From assembly GCF_036246005.1 (NCBI RefSeq), contig NZ_CP109171.1, positions 1,116,001 through 1,180,000 on the forward strand: 64,000 nucleotides of DNA. Direction: 5' to 3'. Below the pieces are notes generated by a model that worked only from the letters and a program-made list of their open reading frames with translations, searched no databases and was not told the origin of the DNA. The DNA is from Streptomyces sp. NBC_01723 (GTDB taxonomy: Bacteria; Actinomycetota; Actinomycetes; Streptomycetales; Streptomycetaceae). Below are positions 17,153-27,689 of the stretch, in pieces (the first letter of the stretch is position 1; the number at the start of each line of letters is the position of its first letter). Made by a program: the position numbers and the translations under genes.

Positions 17153-18667
17153 GTGGAAAGGGAGGCCGCCACGTCCCCCACCGACAACGGCCAGGAACCC
17201 GACGCCGCGGCGGTGCGCCGCCACCGGACCCTGTTCCGGGCCATCAAGCGCCGGCAGAACCCCCGGCTGCGCCGGTCGGACATCACCGTCACGGACGAGG
17301 CCGCGGTCAAGCGTGCCGTGAAGGCGGCGTCCCTCGGCAATGCCATGGAGTGGTTCGACTTCGGCATCTACGCCTACCTGGCCGGCACCATCGGCCGGGT
17401 GTTCTTCCCGTCCGGGAGCGACACGGCGCAGCTGCTCTCCTCGTTCGCCACGTTCGCCGTGGCGTTCCTGGTGCGTCCGCTGGGCGGCATGTTCTTCGGC
17501 CCGATGGGTGACAAGATCGGCCGCAAGAAGGTGCTCGCGCTGACGATGATCCTGATGGCGATCGGTACCGCCGCCATCGGGCTCATCCCCAGCTACGCCG
17601 CGATCGGCTTCTGGGCCCCGGTCCTGCTGATCGTGTTCCGGCTGCTCCAGGGCTTCTCGACCGGCGGCGAGTACGGCGGTGCCTCCACGTTCATCGCCGA
17701 GTACGCGCCCGACAAGCGGCGCGGTTTCTTCGGCAGCTTCCTGGAGCTGGGCACGCTCGCCGGGTACACCGGCGCGGCGAGTCTGGTCACCGGCCTCACG
17801 GCCTGGCTCGGCACCGACACCATGGACGCCTGGGGCTGGCGCATCCCGTTCCTGGTCGCGGCGCCGCTCGGCATCGTCGGTATCTATCTGCGGCTGAGGC
17901 TGGACGACACGCCCGCGTTCCTGAAGCTGGAGGACTCCAACGTCCACATCTCGGAGGCGGCGACGGCGGTGGAGACCACCGCCCGCGGCGACCTCGCCAA
18001 GATCTTCCGGACCCACTGGCGCTCGCTCGTGCTGTGCATCGCGCTGGTCGGCGCGTACAACATCACCGACTACATGCTCCTGTCGTACATGCCGACGTAC
18101 CTGTCGGACGAACTGGACTACAGCGAGAGCCACGGCCTGATGATCCTGGTGGCCACGATGGTGCTGCTGATGCTGATCATCAACCACGTCGGCAGGCTGT
18201 CCGACCGCTTCGGCCGCAAGCCCCTGCTGATGACCGGCATGATCAGCTTCTTCGTGCTGTCCGCACCGGCCTTCGTGCTGGTCCAGGAGGGCAGTCTGCT
18301 CGCCGTCTCCGCGGGCATGCTGATGCTCGGACTGTCCCTGGTGTGCCTGCTCGGCACGATGTCGGCGGCGCTCCCCGCGATGTTCCCCACCAACGTCCGG
18401 TACGGGTCCCTGTCGGTCGGCTACAACCTCTCGGCGTCCCTGTTCGGCGGCACCACGCCGCTGGTCATCACGGCGCTGATCAGCGTGACCGGCTCCGACA
18501 TGATGCCCGCCTACTACGCGATGGCCGCGGCCCTGATCGGTGTCGTGGCGGTGGCCTGCATGAAGGAGACGGCCCAGCAGCCACTCGAAGGCTCCCCGCC
18601 GTCGGTGCAGAGCGACGAGGAGGCCGCGGAGATGGTGGAGGCGCAGGCGCCGACGCCGAAGTTCTGA
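17153..18667 (+). CDS. MFS metabolite:proton symporter (ProP-like)
   Basis: Major facilitator of 504 aa in the ProP/shikimate/citrate type metabolite-H+ symporter family. Twelve hydrophobic segments; NAMEWFDFGIYAYLAG opens helix 1 and DKIGRKKVL is the loop 2-3 signature. About 60 hydrophilic residues precede helix 1, and a charged C-terminal tail follows helix 12. The GTG at 17153, eight bases after CAGGAG, is the likely start. Candidate substrates are proline, betaine or dicarboxylates; nothing in the neighbourhood decides among them. Confidence 0.88.
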   Translation: MEREAATSPTDNGQEPDAAAVRRHRTLFRAIKRRQNPRLRRSDITVTDEAAVKRAVKAASLGNAMEWFDFGIYAYLAGTIGRVFFPSGSDTAQLLSSFATFAVAFLVRPLGGMFFGPMGDKIGRKKVLALTMILMAIGTAAIGLIPSYAAIGFWAPVLLIVFRLLQGFSTGGEYGGASTFIAEYAPDKRRGFFGSFLELGTLAGYTGAASLVTGLTAWLGTDTMDAWGWRIPFLVAAPLGIVGIYLRLRLDDTPAFLKLEDSNVHISEAATAVETTARGDLAKIFRTHWRSLVLCIALVGAYNITDYMLLSYMPTYLSDELDYSESHGLMILVATMVLLMLIINHVGRLSDRFGRKPLLMTGMISFFVLSAPAFVLVQEGSLLAVSAGMLMLGLSLVCLLGTMSAALPAMFPTNVRYGSLSVGYNLSASLFGGTTPLVITALISVTGSDMMPAYYAMAAALIGVVAVACMKETAQQPLEGSPPSVQSDEEAAEMVEAQAPTPKF

Positions 18668-18805
18668 CGGGAGTACGGCCGGCGGGCCGGGCACGTCCGG
18701 TTCCGGGCGGGCCCGGCCCGCACCTACACTGGCAGCCCGGCAGACGCCGGTCGACCAGTGAGAACACGGCGATCGTGCCGTCCCACCGGGCTGAGGAGCG
18801 ACGCC

Positions 18806-19528
18806 TTGTTCTACTACGTCCTCAAATACGTGCTGTTGGGCCCGCTGCTGAGGCTGGTGTTCCGGCCCCGGATCGAGGGCCTGGACCACGTACCGGCGTC
18901 GGGGGCGGCCATCGTGGCGGGCAATCACCTCTCCTTCTCGGACCACTTCCTGATGCCCGCGGTGCTCAGACGCCGCATCACCTTCCTCGCCAAGGCCGAG
19001 TACTTCACCGGGCCGGGCCTGAAGGGCAGGCTGACGGCGTACTTCTTCCGCAGCGCCGGGCAGATCCCCGTCGACCGCTCCGGCAAGGAGGCGGGGCAGG
19101 CCGCGATCCGCGAGGGCCTGGGCGTGCTGGGCAAGGACGAGCTGCTGGGCATCTACCCGGAGGGCACCCGCTCGCACGACGGACGGCTGTACAAGGGCAA
19201 GGTCGGCGTCGCGGTGATGGCGCTGAGGGCGGGGGTGCCGGTCGTGCCCTGCGCGATGATCGGCACGTTCGAGGCGCAGCCGCCGGGCCGGAAGATCCCC
19301 AAGGTGCACCCGGTGGTGATCCGCTTCGGCGAGCCCCTGGACTTCTCCCGCTACGCGGGCATGGAGGGCGAGAAGGCCGTGCTGCGCGCCGCCACCGACG
19401 AGATCATGTACGCCATCCTGTCGCTGTCCGGTCAGGAGTACGTCGACCGGTACGCCGCGGACGTGAAGGCCGAGGAGGCGGAGAAGGCGGCGCAGGGACG
19501 CCGCTTCCCCCGCCTGCCGCACCGCTAG
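18806..19528 (+). CDS. 1-acylglycerol-3-phosphate acyltransferase family protein
   Basis: PlsC-type acyltransferase of 240 aa. The catalytic HX4D motif appears as GNHLSFSD and the glycerophosphate motif as IYPEGTRS, the latter about 85 residues further on. Likely transfers an acyl group to lysophosphatidate at the membrane; one N-terminal hydrophobic segment (FYYVLKYVLLGPLL) may anchor it. TTG at 18806 is chosen because GAGGAG sits seven bases upstream (18793-18798), and the sequence LFYYVLKYVL is the usual family start; the earlier in-frame ATG at 18758 adds an unconserved Arg-rich stretch. Confidence 0.88.
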   Translation: MFYYVLKYVLLGPLLRLVFRPRIEGLDHVPASGAAIVAGNHLSFSDHFLMPAVLRRRITFLAKAEYFTGPGLKGRLTAYFFRSAGQIPVDRSGKEAGQAAIREGLGVLGKDELLGIYPEGTRSHDGRLYKGKVGVAVMALRAGVPVVPCAMIGTFEAQPPGRKIPKVHPVVIRFGEPLDFSRYAGMEGEKAVLRAATDEIMYAILSLSGQEYVDRYAADVKAEEAEKAAQGRRFPRLPHR

Positions 19529-19616
19529 GTCGTGTTGACGACAGGGCCTGGGGCACGTCGTCTGCCGTCGGCAGAAGGCCGTGGCCGGTGCCGGGAGACA
19601 CGCCTACGGTCGGCGT

Positions 19617-20651
19617 ATGACACGTGCAGTGGTGGTCGGGGCGACGGGACAGATCGGACGCGTGGCCGTGGGGGCACTGGCCCGCGACGGCTGGGAGGTG
19701 GCGGCCGTCTCGCGGGGCGGCGACCGGGACGCGCGGTGGCCGCGGGGCGTACGGGTGGTACGGGCCGACCGGGAGGACGACGCGGCGCTGTCGGCGGCGG
19801 TCGGCGAGGGCTGTGACGTCCTGGTGGACACGGTGGCCTTCGACGCGGGGCACGCACGGCAGTTGACCGCGCTCGCCGGGCGGGTCGGCTCGGCCGTGGT
19901 CGTCTCCAGCGTCTCGGTCTACGAGGACGACGAGGGCCGGAACTTCGACACCCAGTCCGAGCCCGACGGCTTCCCGCACTACCCGGTGCCGCTCACGGAG
20001 GCGCAGCGCACGGTCGAGCCCGGCGACGCCTCGTACAGCACCCGGAAGGTGGCGCTGGAACGTGAACTGCTCGCGGCGGGCGACCGGTTGCCGGCGACCC
20101 TGCTGCGCGCGGGGGCGGTGCACGGTCCGTACTGCCGGACCCCGCGCGAGCTGTACTTCGTCAAGCGCAACCTCGACGGCAGGCGCCGGCGGGTACTCGC
20201 GTACGGGGGCGAGAGCCGCTTCCACCCGGCGAGTGTGCACACCATCGCCGAGCTGATCCGGCTGGCCGCGTCCCGGCCGGGCAGCCGCGTCCTGAACGCG
20301 GTCGACCCGGACGCGCCGACGGTGGCGGAGATCGCGGCGGCCGTCGACGGGGTGATGGGCGTGGAGACCGAGGACGTCCTGGTGGACGGGGAGCCGCCCG
20401 CGGGCACCGTGGGCGACACGCCGTGGTCGGTGTCCGCGCCCGTCGTGTGCGACATGAGCGAGGCGGAACGCCAGTTGGGCTACCGCCCGGTGGGCCGGTA
20501 CGCCGACAACCTGGCGGAGACGGTCGCCTTCATCGAGGAGCGGCTGACCGGACGCGACTGGCGGGAGGCGTATCCCAAGATGTTCCAGGCGTACGGCGAC
20601 CTCTTCGACTACGCGGCCGAGGACGCCTGGTTCGCGGCGCGCCAGGGCTGA
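19617..20651 (+). CDS. NAD(P)-dependent epimerase/dehydratase-like protein
   Basis: Extended short-chain dehydrogenase fold of 344 aa. The Rossmann motif GATGQIG lies at residues 8-14; the active-site region reads SSVSVYEDD with a downstream YSTRKVALE (Tyr-x3-Lys). The substrate is unknown. The N-terminal half is standard, and the C-terminal half (SRVLNAVDPDAPTVAEIAAAV) resembles isoflavone-reductase-like/nucleoside-sugar epimerases. It ends at a strong shared hairpin before the convergent peptidase gene. Confidence 0.82.
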   Translation: MTRAVVVGATGQIGRVAVGALARDGWEVAAVSRGGDRDARWPRGVRVVRADREDDAALSAAVGEGCDVLVDTVAFDAGHARQLTALAGRVGSAVVVSSVSVYEDDEGRNFDTQSEPDGFPHYPVPLTEAQRTVEPGDASYSTRKVALERELLAAGDRLPATLLRAGAVHGPYCRTPRELYFVKRNLDGRRRRVLAYGGESRFHPASVHTIAELIRLAASRPGSRVLNAVDPDAPTVAEIAAAVDGVMGVETEDVLVDGEPPAGTVGDTPWSVSAPVVCDMSEAERQLGYRPVGRYADNLAETVAFIEERLTGRDWREAYPKMFQAYGDLFDYAAEDAWFAARQG

Positions 20652-20662
20652 GAACGGCCGAA

Positions 20663-20689
20663 GGGGCGGCCGGCCGGACCGGCCGCCCC
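20663..20689. terminator. bidirectional hairpin between convergent genes
   Basis: GGGGCGGCCGG (20663-20673) and CCGGCCGCCCC (20679-20689) form a perfect 11-bp stem with a 5-nt loop in the 57-bp gap between the epimerase-like gene and the minus-strand peptidase. Suits termination from both sides. Confidence 0.8.
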
Positions 20690-20708
20690 CATGGGTTGCC
20701 CGCGAGTG

Positions 20709-22322
20709 TCAGGGCCTGGGCGTGGCGTGCGGGTCGCAGGTCACGTCCTTGGCGTCCACCTTCCCGGTGAGCAGATAGGTGTCGACCCGGTCGTTGACGC
20801 ACGGGTTGACCAGCCCGGTGACGCCGTGCGAGCCGGCGTCCCGCTCGGTGACGAGGCGGGATCCCTCGAACCGCTTGTGCAGTTCGACGGCGCCGCCGTA
20901 CGGGGTGGCCGCGTCCCGTTCGGACTGGACGATCAGCACCGGCGGGAGGCCCTTGCCGGTCTTCACGTCCACCGGGGTGCGCTGCTTGACCGGCCAGGTG
21001 GCACAGGGCAGGTTCATCCAGGCGTTGGCCCAGGTCATGAACGGGTGGTCGCGGTGCAGCTTGGTGTTGTCGGCGTCCCAGGTGCGCCAGTCGGTGGGCC
21101 ACTGGGCGTCGGCGCACTCGACCGCCGTGTAGACGGCGTTGCCGTTCTCCGACGAGGCGTTGCCCGCGGTGTCGGAGAGGTCCGGCGCGGCGGCGTCGAC
21201 GAGGGCCTGGGTGTCACCGGCGACGTACTTGCCGAAGATGTCCGCGGTGGGCACCCACGCGGAGTCGTAGTACGGGGCGCTCTGGAAGAAGGAGATCAGC
21301 TCGGCCGGGCCGACGACGCCGCCGAGGGGTTCCTTCGCGGCGGTGGCGCGCAGCTTCAGCCACTGCTCCTGGACCTCGGCACGGGTGTCACCCAGGTGGA
21401 AGGTGGCGTCGTTCTTCGCGACCCAGTCCTGCCAGTCCTTCCAGCGCTGCTCGAAGGCGACGTCCTGGTCCAGGTTGGCCTGGTACCAGATCTTCTCGCG
21501 GGACGGGTTGACGACGCTGTCGACGACCATGCGGCGCACGTGGCCGGGGAAGAGGGTGCCGTAGACGGCGCCGAGGTAGGTGCCGTAGGAGACGCCGAGG
21601 AAGTTGAGCTTCTTCTCGCCGAGGGCGGCCCGGACGACGTCGAGGTCGCGGGCGGTGTTCGGCGTGGTCATGTGCGGGAGCATCTCGCCGCTGCGCTCGA
21701 AGCAGCCGTCGGCGTACTCCCGCGCGAGCTTGCGCTGGGCGAGCTTGTCGGCCTCGGAGCCGGGCACGGGGTCCATCTTGGGCGCCTTGACGAACTCCTG
21801 CGGGTCGACGCAGGAGATCGGCGCGGACTTGCCGACGCCACGCGGGTCGAAGCCCACGAAGTCGTAGGCCTCGGCCGTCTTGGCCCACACCGCGCTCTTG
21901 CCGGTGACGCGGGCCGGGAAGCGCAGTCCGGAGCCGCCCGGGCCGCCGGGGTTGTACAGGAGGGCGCCCTGGCGCTCGCTCTTGGTGCCGGTGTTGCCGA
22001 TGCGGTCGACGGCGATCTTGATCTGCTTGCCGAACGGCTTGGCGTAGTCGAGCGGCACGGTGACATAGCCGCACTGGATCGGCTTGGGGAGGTTCCAGTC
22101 GGCGGGGCAGTCCTGCCAGTCGATCCCGGCGCGGGCGGCGCGGGCGGCGGCGATGACGGCACCTCGGGCCTCGTGGTCCCAGCCTTGCGCGGAGGGCTGC
22201 CCGGACGGGGGTGCGGCGCTCGCGGCGGGTGCCGTGACGGCGCCGGCTATCAGCGTGGCGGTGACCAGCGCTCCGGCCGTGCCGAACGCCGTCGCCCTCC
22301 GCCGCACTCTGCTCTTGCTCAA
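20709..22322 (-). CDS. secreted alpha/beta-hydrolase, tripeptidyl aminopeptidase type (S33)
   Basis: Exported serine hydrolase of 537 aa related to Streptomyces tripeptidyl aminopeptidases. The N-terminus is a signal peptide: SRVRRR, a hydrophobic core (about 15-33) and an AxA-like cleavage site near Ala36. YNPGGPGGSG is the oxyanion region, Ser245 in GVSYGTYLG the nucleophile, and SERDAATP and GSHGV in the C-terminal part carry the Asp and His. Mature length is usual for the family. Role: removing tripeptides or hydrolysing small peptides outside the cell; no pathway link with the urease genes. Confidence 0.9.
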   Translation of the reverse strand: MSKSRVRRRATAFGTAGALVTATLIAGAVTAPAASAAPPSGQPSAQGWDHEARGAVIAAARAARAGIDWQDCPADWNLPKPIQCGYVTVPLDYAKPFGKQIKIAVDRIGNTGTKSERQGALLYNPGGPGGSGLRFPARVTGKSAVWAKTAEAYDFVGFDPRGVGKSAPISCVDPQEFVKAPKMDPVPGSEADKLAQRKLAREYADGCFERSGEMLPHMTTPNTARDLDVVRAALGEKKLNFLGVSYGTYLGAVYGTLFPGHVRRMVVDSVVNPSREKIWYQANLDQDVAFEQRWKDWQDWVAKNDATFHLGDTRAEVQEQWLKLRATAAKEPLGGVVGPAELISFFQSAPYYDSAWVPTADIFGKYVAGDTQALVDAAAPDLSDTAGNASSENGNAVYTAVECADAQWPTDWRTWDADNTKLHRDHPFMTWANAWMNLPCATWPVKQRTPVDVKTGKGLPPVLIVQSERDAATPYGGAVELHKRFEGSRLVTERDAGSHGVTGLVNPCVNDRVDTYLLTGKVDAKDVTCDPHATPRP

Positions 22323-22438
22323 GTGGCCCTCCCCGTACGTGTTCGTGACAAGTACGGGGATCCTCGCGGCTGTGCGTCGGCTGAGAACAGACTAAGTACT
22401 ACTTCTTTGCCAATCCGATAAACGGAGAGGGGCGTTCG

Positions 22439-23202
22439 CTAGTCGCGCCCCAGCGAGGCCAACGCCCCGTCCAGCAGCCGCCGCAACCGCAGCGCGTCCG
22501 GCGCCACCGCGGTCACCAGCGCGGCGGGCCCGGCCAGCGGCATGACGGCCGCGCCCTCCTCGAACACCCGGGCGGCCGGCGGCTCCGTCGCGAACCCGGG
22601 GCGTACGACGACCAGCTGGCCGAGGGCACGGTGTCCGGCGAGCCCCGCGGGCCCGTCCCAGCCGCCCGGGGCACCGGGCCCGCAGGCCAGTTCCTGGTCG
22701 AGGACTCCGCGGCCCTCGATCCGTACCGTCAGACGGCTGGTGAGGCGGCCCGGTTCCTCCCCGGCCCGGCCGAGCACCTGCTCCTCACGCAGCAGCAGCC
22801 GGGCTCCGGCGGCGAGGTCGACGCGCGTACCGACGTACAGGTCGCTGCCGTGCGCGGAGATCAGCTGCTCGGGCAGCCAGTGCAGTTCGGCGTCGTCGCC
22901 GACGGTGAGCCGGACGTCGTAGCGGGAGCCCGCCTTCTCCTGCCCCGGCAGGGCGAGGGTGGCGGCGGCCGAGCCGACCCGCAGCCGGGCGCCCCGGGCC
23001 GCCTCGGCCGTCACCGTGAAGTGGTCGCCACCGAGCGGCCCGCTCATCGCCCCGACCAGCATCACCCGGGCCTCGGCACCGCTCCCCCGGGTCCGGCGCA
23101 CCGCGAGCGGTCCCTCGCCCTCCAGCACGGGCAGGACGGTGCCGCCGCGCCCGTCGCCGCGGGCGAGGATCCGGGCCCTCGCCCGCACGCCGCCCGGACC
23201 GG

Positions 23203-23215
<13 letters not shown>
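22439..23215 (-). CDS. ureD: urease accessory protein UreD (UreH)
   Basis: Scaffold for the UreDFG complex that inserts nickel into the urease apoenzyme. The protein is 258 aa from GTG 23215; a second GTG at 23206 gives a GTGA overlap with the ureG stop and is an equally good start. The sequence follows the UreD pattern ([49 protein letters not shown]). It is the last gene of the urease operon. Confidence 0.88.
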
Positions 23216-23880
<665 letters not shown>

Positions 23881-23906
23881 TCGGGTCTCCTGTCGAAGTC
23901 GGGGTC

Positions 23907-23990
23907 GGCGTCATTCGGCCCGTCCGGCGTTTGAGGACGAGGCCGTCCAGGCCGACGGGGGTCCAGGGGGCGGAGCCCCCCTGGCGGGGG
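23907..23990. repeat. Streptomyces-type dispersed intergenic element with hairpin
   Basis: The gap between ureF and ureG carries GGCCCGTCCGGCGTTTGAGG-ACGAGGCC followed by GGGGGTCCAGGGGGCGGAGCC-CCCTGG. I recall this combination as a common intergenic element in Streptomyces. CCAGGGGG (23963-23970) pairs with CCCCCTGG (23977-23984). Its presence inside an otherwise tight operon could attenuate ureGD expression; that is inference. Confidence 0.6.
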
Positions 23991-24001
23991 CGAACAACGC
24001 T

Positions 24002-24676
24002 CTACGAGGCGAACAACCGGACCGCCCACGCCGCATGCGCCTCCGCCGCGACCTCCAGCAACGGCGCCGACCGCGCGGGCAGCACATCGACCCCGTCGGT
24101 CATGACGCGCCCCGCCGCCTCCACCGCGTCCCGCGCCACCAGATCCACGTCGTCCGCAAGGCGCGCCAGCACCCCCGTCGCGTCGAAGGGATCGAGGCTG
24201 AGCAGCCGCACGACCGCGGTGGCCGGCCCGCTCACCCCCTCGTAGGCGGAGCAGTACGCCGCGTCCAGCGCCCCCAGCCCGGCCGCACGGGCGACGACCC
24301 CCAGCACGACGGGCTGATGCGCGCCCTTGGGGAACCTCCCCGCCAGCGCGTCGAGTTCGGGATGCGGCCAGGTCGCCCGCGCGGCCCGCATCAGCTGCCG
24401 CCCGAGTCTGCGCGCCACCCCCCGCAGGGCGGGCGACGGGGTACGGGCGTCGGCGGCCCGGTCGAGCCCGACGGGGTCCGCGCCCAGGGCCGCGGCCGCC
24501 GCGAGGGACGCCGCGACGGCGCCGCTCGTATGCAGCCGCCCCCGGCAGAACGCCTCCAGGCTCGCGGCGTCGGTCACGCGTCCCGCCCGGACGGCGGCCT
24601 CCGCCCCGCCGGAGTGGGCGTGCCCTCCGGCGGGAAAGCGGCCGTCCGCGAGGACGAGCAGTGCTGCGCGGCTCAT
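24002..24676 (-). CDS. ureF: urease accessory protein UreF
   Basis: Helical accessory protein of the UreDFG complex, thought to act as the GTPase-activating partner of UreG. The 224-aa protein begins MSRAALLVLADGRFPAGGHAHSGG, in which the L-ADGRFPxGxxxHSxG pattern is the UreF N-terminal signature. The C-terminal part contains a run of aspartate-rich helices (LADDVDLVARDAVEAA). It starts 8 bp downstream of the ureC stop. Confidence 0.92.
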   Translation of the reverse strand: MSRAALLVLADGRFPAGGHAHSGGAEAAVRAGRVTDAASLEAFCRGRLHTSGAVAASLAAAAALGADPVGLDRAADARTPSPALRGVARRLGRQLMRAARATWPHPELDALAGRFPKGAHQPVVLGVVARAAGLGALDAAYCSAYEGVSGPATAVVRLLSLDPFDATGVLARLADDVDLVARDAVEAAGRVMTDGVDVLPARSAPLLEVAAEAHAAWAVRLFAS

Positions 24677-24684
24677 CCCGGCGC

Positions 24685-26406
24685 TCAGAAGAGGAAGTAC
24701 CGCTGGGCCAGCGGCAGTTCGGCGACGGGTGCGGGCTCGACGAGTTCGCCGTCGATGGTCACCGCGAAGGAGTCCGCGGCGACCTCCACGCGGGGCAGCG
24801 CGTCGTTCTCCCGCATGTCGGCCTTGGTACGCCCGCGCGTCGACCGGATCGGCACCAGTTCCCGCCCGGTTCCGAGCCGTTCCGCCAGTCCGTCCTCGAC
24901 GGCCCGCTCGGTCACGAAGGCGACCGAGTTGGCGGCCGGCGCCGTCCCGTGGGCACCGAACATCGGGCGCGGCAGGACCGGCTGCGGGGTCGGGATGGAG
25001 GCGTTCGCGTCGCCCATCTGCGCGTAGGCGATCTGCCCGCCCTTGAGGACGAGCAGCGGCTTCACCCCGAAGAACCGTGGCTCCCAGAGCACCAGGTCCG
25101 CGAGCTTGCCGCTCTCGACGGAGCCGACCTCGTGCTCGATGCCCTGCGCCACGGCGGGATTGATCGTGTACTTGGCGACATATCGACGGGCGCGCCGGTT
25201 GTCGGCCCGCGTGTCGCCGGGCAGGAAGCCGCGGCGCCGCTTCATCACGTGCGCGGTCTGCCAGGTCCGCATGATCACCTCGCCGATGCGTCCCATGGCC
25301 TGGGCGTCCGACGCCATGATGGAGATCGCCCCCATGTCGTGCAGGACGTCCTCGGCGGCGATGGTACTGGGCCGGATCCGGGACTCGGCGAAGGCCAGGT
25401 CCTCGGGGACGGCCGGGTTCAGGTGGTGGCAGACCATCAGCATGTCGAGGTGTTCCTCCACGGTGTTGACGGTGTGCGGCCGGGTCGGGTTGGTGGAGGC
25501 CGGCAGTATGTTGGGCAGTGAGACCGCGGTGATCATGTCGGGCGCGTGGCCGCCGCCCGCGCCCTCGACGTGGAAGGCGTGCAGGGTGCGGCCCGCGACC
25601 GCGTCGAAGGTGTCGCCGACGAAGCCCGCCTCGTTCAGGGTGTCGGTGTGGACGGCGAGCTGGACGCCGGACTCCTCGCAGACGTCCAGGCAGGCGGAGA
25701 TGACGGCGGGGGTGGCGCCCCAGTCCTCGTGGATCTTGAAGCCGAGCACTCCGGCGCGGAGCTGGTCGCGCATCGACTCCTTGGACATGGTGCTGCCCTT
25801 GCCCAGGAAGCCGATGTTGACGGGGCTCGACTCCAGGGCGGCGAACATCCGCGCCAGGTGCCACGAACCCGGGGTGACGGTGGTCGCCTTGCTGCCCTCG
25901 GCCGGGCCCGTGCCGCCGCCGATGAGAGTGGTGACGCCCGACGCCAGCGCCTCGTCGACGGCGGTCGGGGCGATGAAGTGCACGTGGGTGTCGATGCCGC
26001 CCGCGGTGAGGATCTTGCCGTTGCCCGCGATGACCTCCGTCTCGGGCCCGATGACGAGGTCGGGGTGGACGCCGTCCATCGTGTCCGGGTTGCCGGACTT
26101 GCCGATGCCGGTGATCCGTCCGTCGCGGATGCCGACGTCGGCCTTGACGATGCCCCAGTGGTCGATGATCACGGCGCCGGTGACAACGGTGTCGGGGGCT
26201 CCTTCGGCGCGGGTGGCGCGCGACTGGCCCATGGATTCGCGCAGCACCTTGCCACCGCCGAAGACGGCCTCGTCCCCGGAGCGGCCGGGGCCGCCCGCGC
26301 GGTCCTCCTCGATCTCGACGAAGAGGTCGGTGTCGGCGAGGCGGACCCGGTCGCCGGTGGTCGGGCCGAACAGGTCGGCGTAGGCGCCGCGGGACAGCTC
26401 AGGCAT
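24685..26406 (-). CDS. ureC: urease alpha subunit
   Basis: Catalytic subunit hydrolysing urea to ammonia and carbamate at a dinuclear nickel centre. The 573-aa protein has GIDTHVHF (nickel ligands), GFKIHEDWG (carbamylated Lys), [24 protein letters not shown] and MVCHHLN (active-site flap Cys/His). ATG at 26406 is chosen: GGAGGT lies seven bases upstream, whereas the earlier GTG at 26415 falls inside that Shine-Dalgarno sequence. It overlaps the ureB stop by 8 bp. Confidence 0.97.
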   Translation of the reverse strand: MPELSRGAYADLFGPTTGDRVRLADTDLFVEIEEDRAGGPGRSGDEAVFGGGKVLRESMGQSRATRAEGAPDTVVTGAVIIDHWGIVKADVGIRDGRITGIGKSGNPDTMDGVHPDLVIGPETEVIAGNGKILTAGGIDTHVHFIAPTAVDEALASGVTTLIGGGTGPAEGSKATTVTPGSWHLARMFAALESSPVNIGFLGKGSTMSKESMRDQLRAGVLGFKIHEDWGATPAVISACLDVCEESGVQLAVHTDTLNEAGFVGDTFDAVAGRTLHAFHVEGAGGGHAPDMITAVSLPNILPASTNPTRPHTVNTVEEHLDMLMVCHHLNPAVPEDLAFAESRIRPSTIAAEDVLHDMGAISIMASDAQAMGRIGEVIMRTWQTAHVMKRRRGFLPGDTRADNRRARRYVAKYTINPAVAQGIEHEVGSVESGKLADLVLWEPRFFGVKPLLVLKGGQIAYAQMGDANASIPTPQPVLPRPMFGAHGTAPAANSVAFVTERAVEDGLAERLGTGRELVPIRSTRGRTKADMRENDALPRVEVAADSFAVTIDGELVEPAPVAELPLAQRYFLF

Positions 26407-26710
26407 CGAGGGCACCTCCGGTGGCGCCGCGCAGGCCCATGACGACGCGGGCGCCCGCGAGGGGGACCAGTTCGACGTCGACGGGGATGCCGGGCTCGAA
26501 CCGCACGGCGGTGCCGGCGGCGATGTTGAGCCGGGTGCCGTGCGCGGCGGTGCGGTCGAAGTCGAGACCGGGATTGGCCTCGGCGAAGTGGTAGTGGGAG
26601 CCGACCTGGACGGGCCGGTCGGCGGTGTTGAGGACGGTCAGACGGGTGACCGGAAGCCCTTCGTTGAAGGGGACCGGCGGGTCGGCGAGGAGGATCTCTC
26701 CGGGAATCAT
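26399..26710 (-). CDS. ureB: urease beta subunit
   Basis: Small structural subunit of urease, 103 aa. The sequence [24 protein letters not shown] and [10 protein letters not shown] are conserved landmarks of the UreB fold. Separate ureA and ureB genes are the usual actinobacterial arrangement, in contrast to the fused subunits of Helicobacter. It lies 14 bp after ureA and overlaps ureC. Confidence 0.95.
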   Translation of the reverse strand: MIPGEILLADPPVPFNEGLPVTRLTVLNTADRPVQVGSHYHFAEANPGLDFDRTAAHGTRLNIAAGTAVRFEPGIPVDVELVPLAGARVVMGLRGATGGALDA

Positions 26711-26724
26711 GGCCGCCGTTCCCG

Positions 26725-27027
26725 TCAGACGATCGGTGCGTGGACGGTGACCAGCTTGGTGCCGTCCGGGAAGGTGGCCTCGACCTGCACGTCGTGGATC
26801 ATCTCGGGGACTCCCTCCATGACCTCGTCGCGCTGGAGCACCTTGCGTCCGGAGGACATGAGTTCACCCACGGTCCGCCCGTCCCGGGCGCCTTCGAGGA
26901 TGTGCGCGGTGATCAGCGCGACGACCTCGGGGTGGTTGAGCTTCACGCCTCGCGCGCGGCGCTTCTCCGCCACGTCCGCGGCCACATGGATGAGCAGTCT
27001 CTCCTGCTCGTGCGGGGTCAGTTGCAT
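26725..27027 (-). CDS. ureA: urease gamma subunit
   Basis: First gene of the urease operon, 100 aa. [39 protein letters not shown] and [18 protein letters not shown] are family hallmarks. The ATG at 27027 is favoured over 27039 because MQLTPHE is the invariant start and GAGGTGG lies just upstream. The 264-bp region upstream should contain the operon promoter; I see no clear -10/-35 pair there. Confidence 0.95.
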   Translation of the reverse strand: MQLTPHEQERLLIHVAADVAEKRRARGVKLNHPEVVALITAHILEGARDGRTVGELMSSGRKVLQRDEVMEGVPEMIHDVQVEATFPDGTKLVTVHAPIV

Positions 27028-27291
27028 GTACCACCTCACAGGACATGACGCCGGGACCGGACGGTCCGGGCTGCCGCGGCCACCGCGACGGCACTAGATG
27101 TAACACACACGCACGGGCCGCAGCGCACCCGCGAGTTACTCGAAAACCGCAGGTGGATCGGGGTGCAGAGTACGGCTAGAGTGTTTCCGCCGTGTGACCC
27201 GGTTTTGACCGATTGATTACCGGGGCCGTCGGGGGGCCGCCGTCTGCCCGCGCACCGCCGGGGGCTCGGGCAGCGCGCACGGCGGCGGACC

Positions 27292-27576
27292 CTAGGTAGG
27301 GTTCGGTCCCCTGTGCTCCGCCGCGATGCCGAAGCGGTGGTGTTCGCGGGGTGTCTGGGCGGCCGTGTCACGGACCCCGGTGACCGAGGTGATCACCTGC
27401 CCCTCCGACGACTCCCCGGCCTCCTGCTCCAGGCGCTCCAGGTCGGCGGCGGAGACGAGGGCGACGAGAGGCTTGCCGTGCCGCGTCACGACGACGCGTT
27501 CGCCGCCGTACACCACCCGGTTGATCAGGTCGGCGAGCTCAGCCCTGGCTTGCGTCACCGGAATCTCGTAGGCCAT
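27292..27576 (-). CDS. Phd/YefM-family antitoxin, no toxin partner adjacent
   Basis: A 94-aa protein whose first 55 residues form a Phd/YefM DNA-binding and dimerisation domain (YEIPVTQARAELADLINRVVYGGERVVVTRHGKPLVALVSAADL). The C-terminal part is a disordered Glu/Ser-rich tail, where antitoxins usually wrap their toxin. There is no Doc, RelE, YoeB or PIN gene next to it on either side, so it is solitary: a single regulator, a remnant, or an antitoxin for a toxin elsewhere. Confidence 0.85.
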   Translation of the reverse strand: MAYEIPVTQARAELADLINRVVYGGERVVVTRHGKPLVALVSAADLERLEQEAGESSEGQVITSVTGVRDTAAQTPREHHRFGIAAEHRGPNPT

Positions 27577-27689
27577 GTCCCCAGCTTACGGTTCACCCCA
27601 CGCCGACCGGCTGCGCCGCCGCCGGGCTCGGTGGACGATGGGACGGAGGCGACCCCTCGGCCCATGGCCACGTCCCGCGGGAGGTACCC

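Noticed and set aside
27292..27576. Complete toxin-antitoxin pair with ureA or the VOC gene as partner
   Set aside because: Neither neighbour has a toxin fold; ureA is a clear urease subunit and the VOC protein is on the opposite strand.
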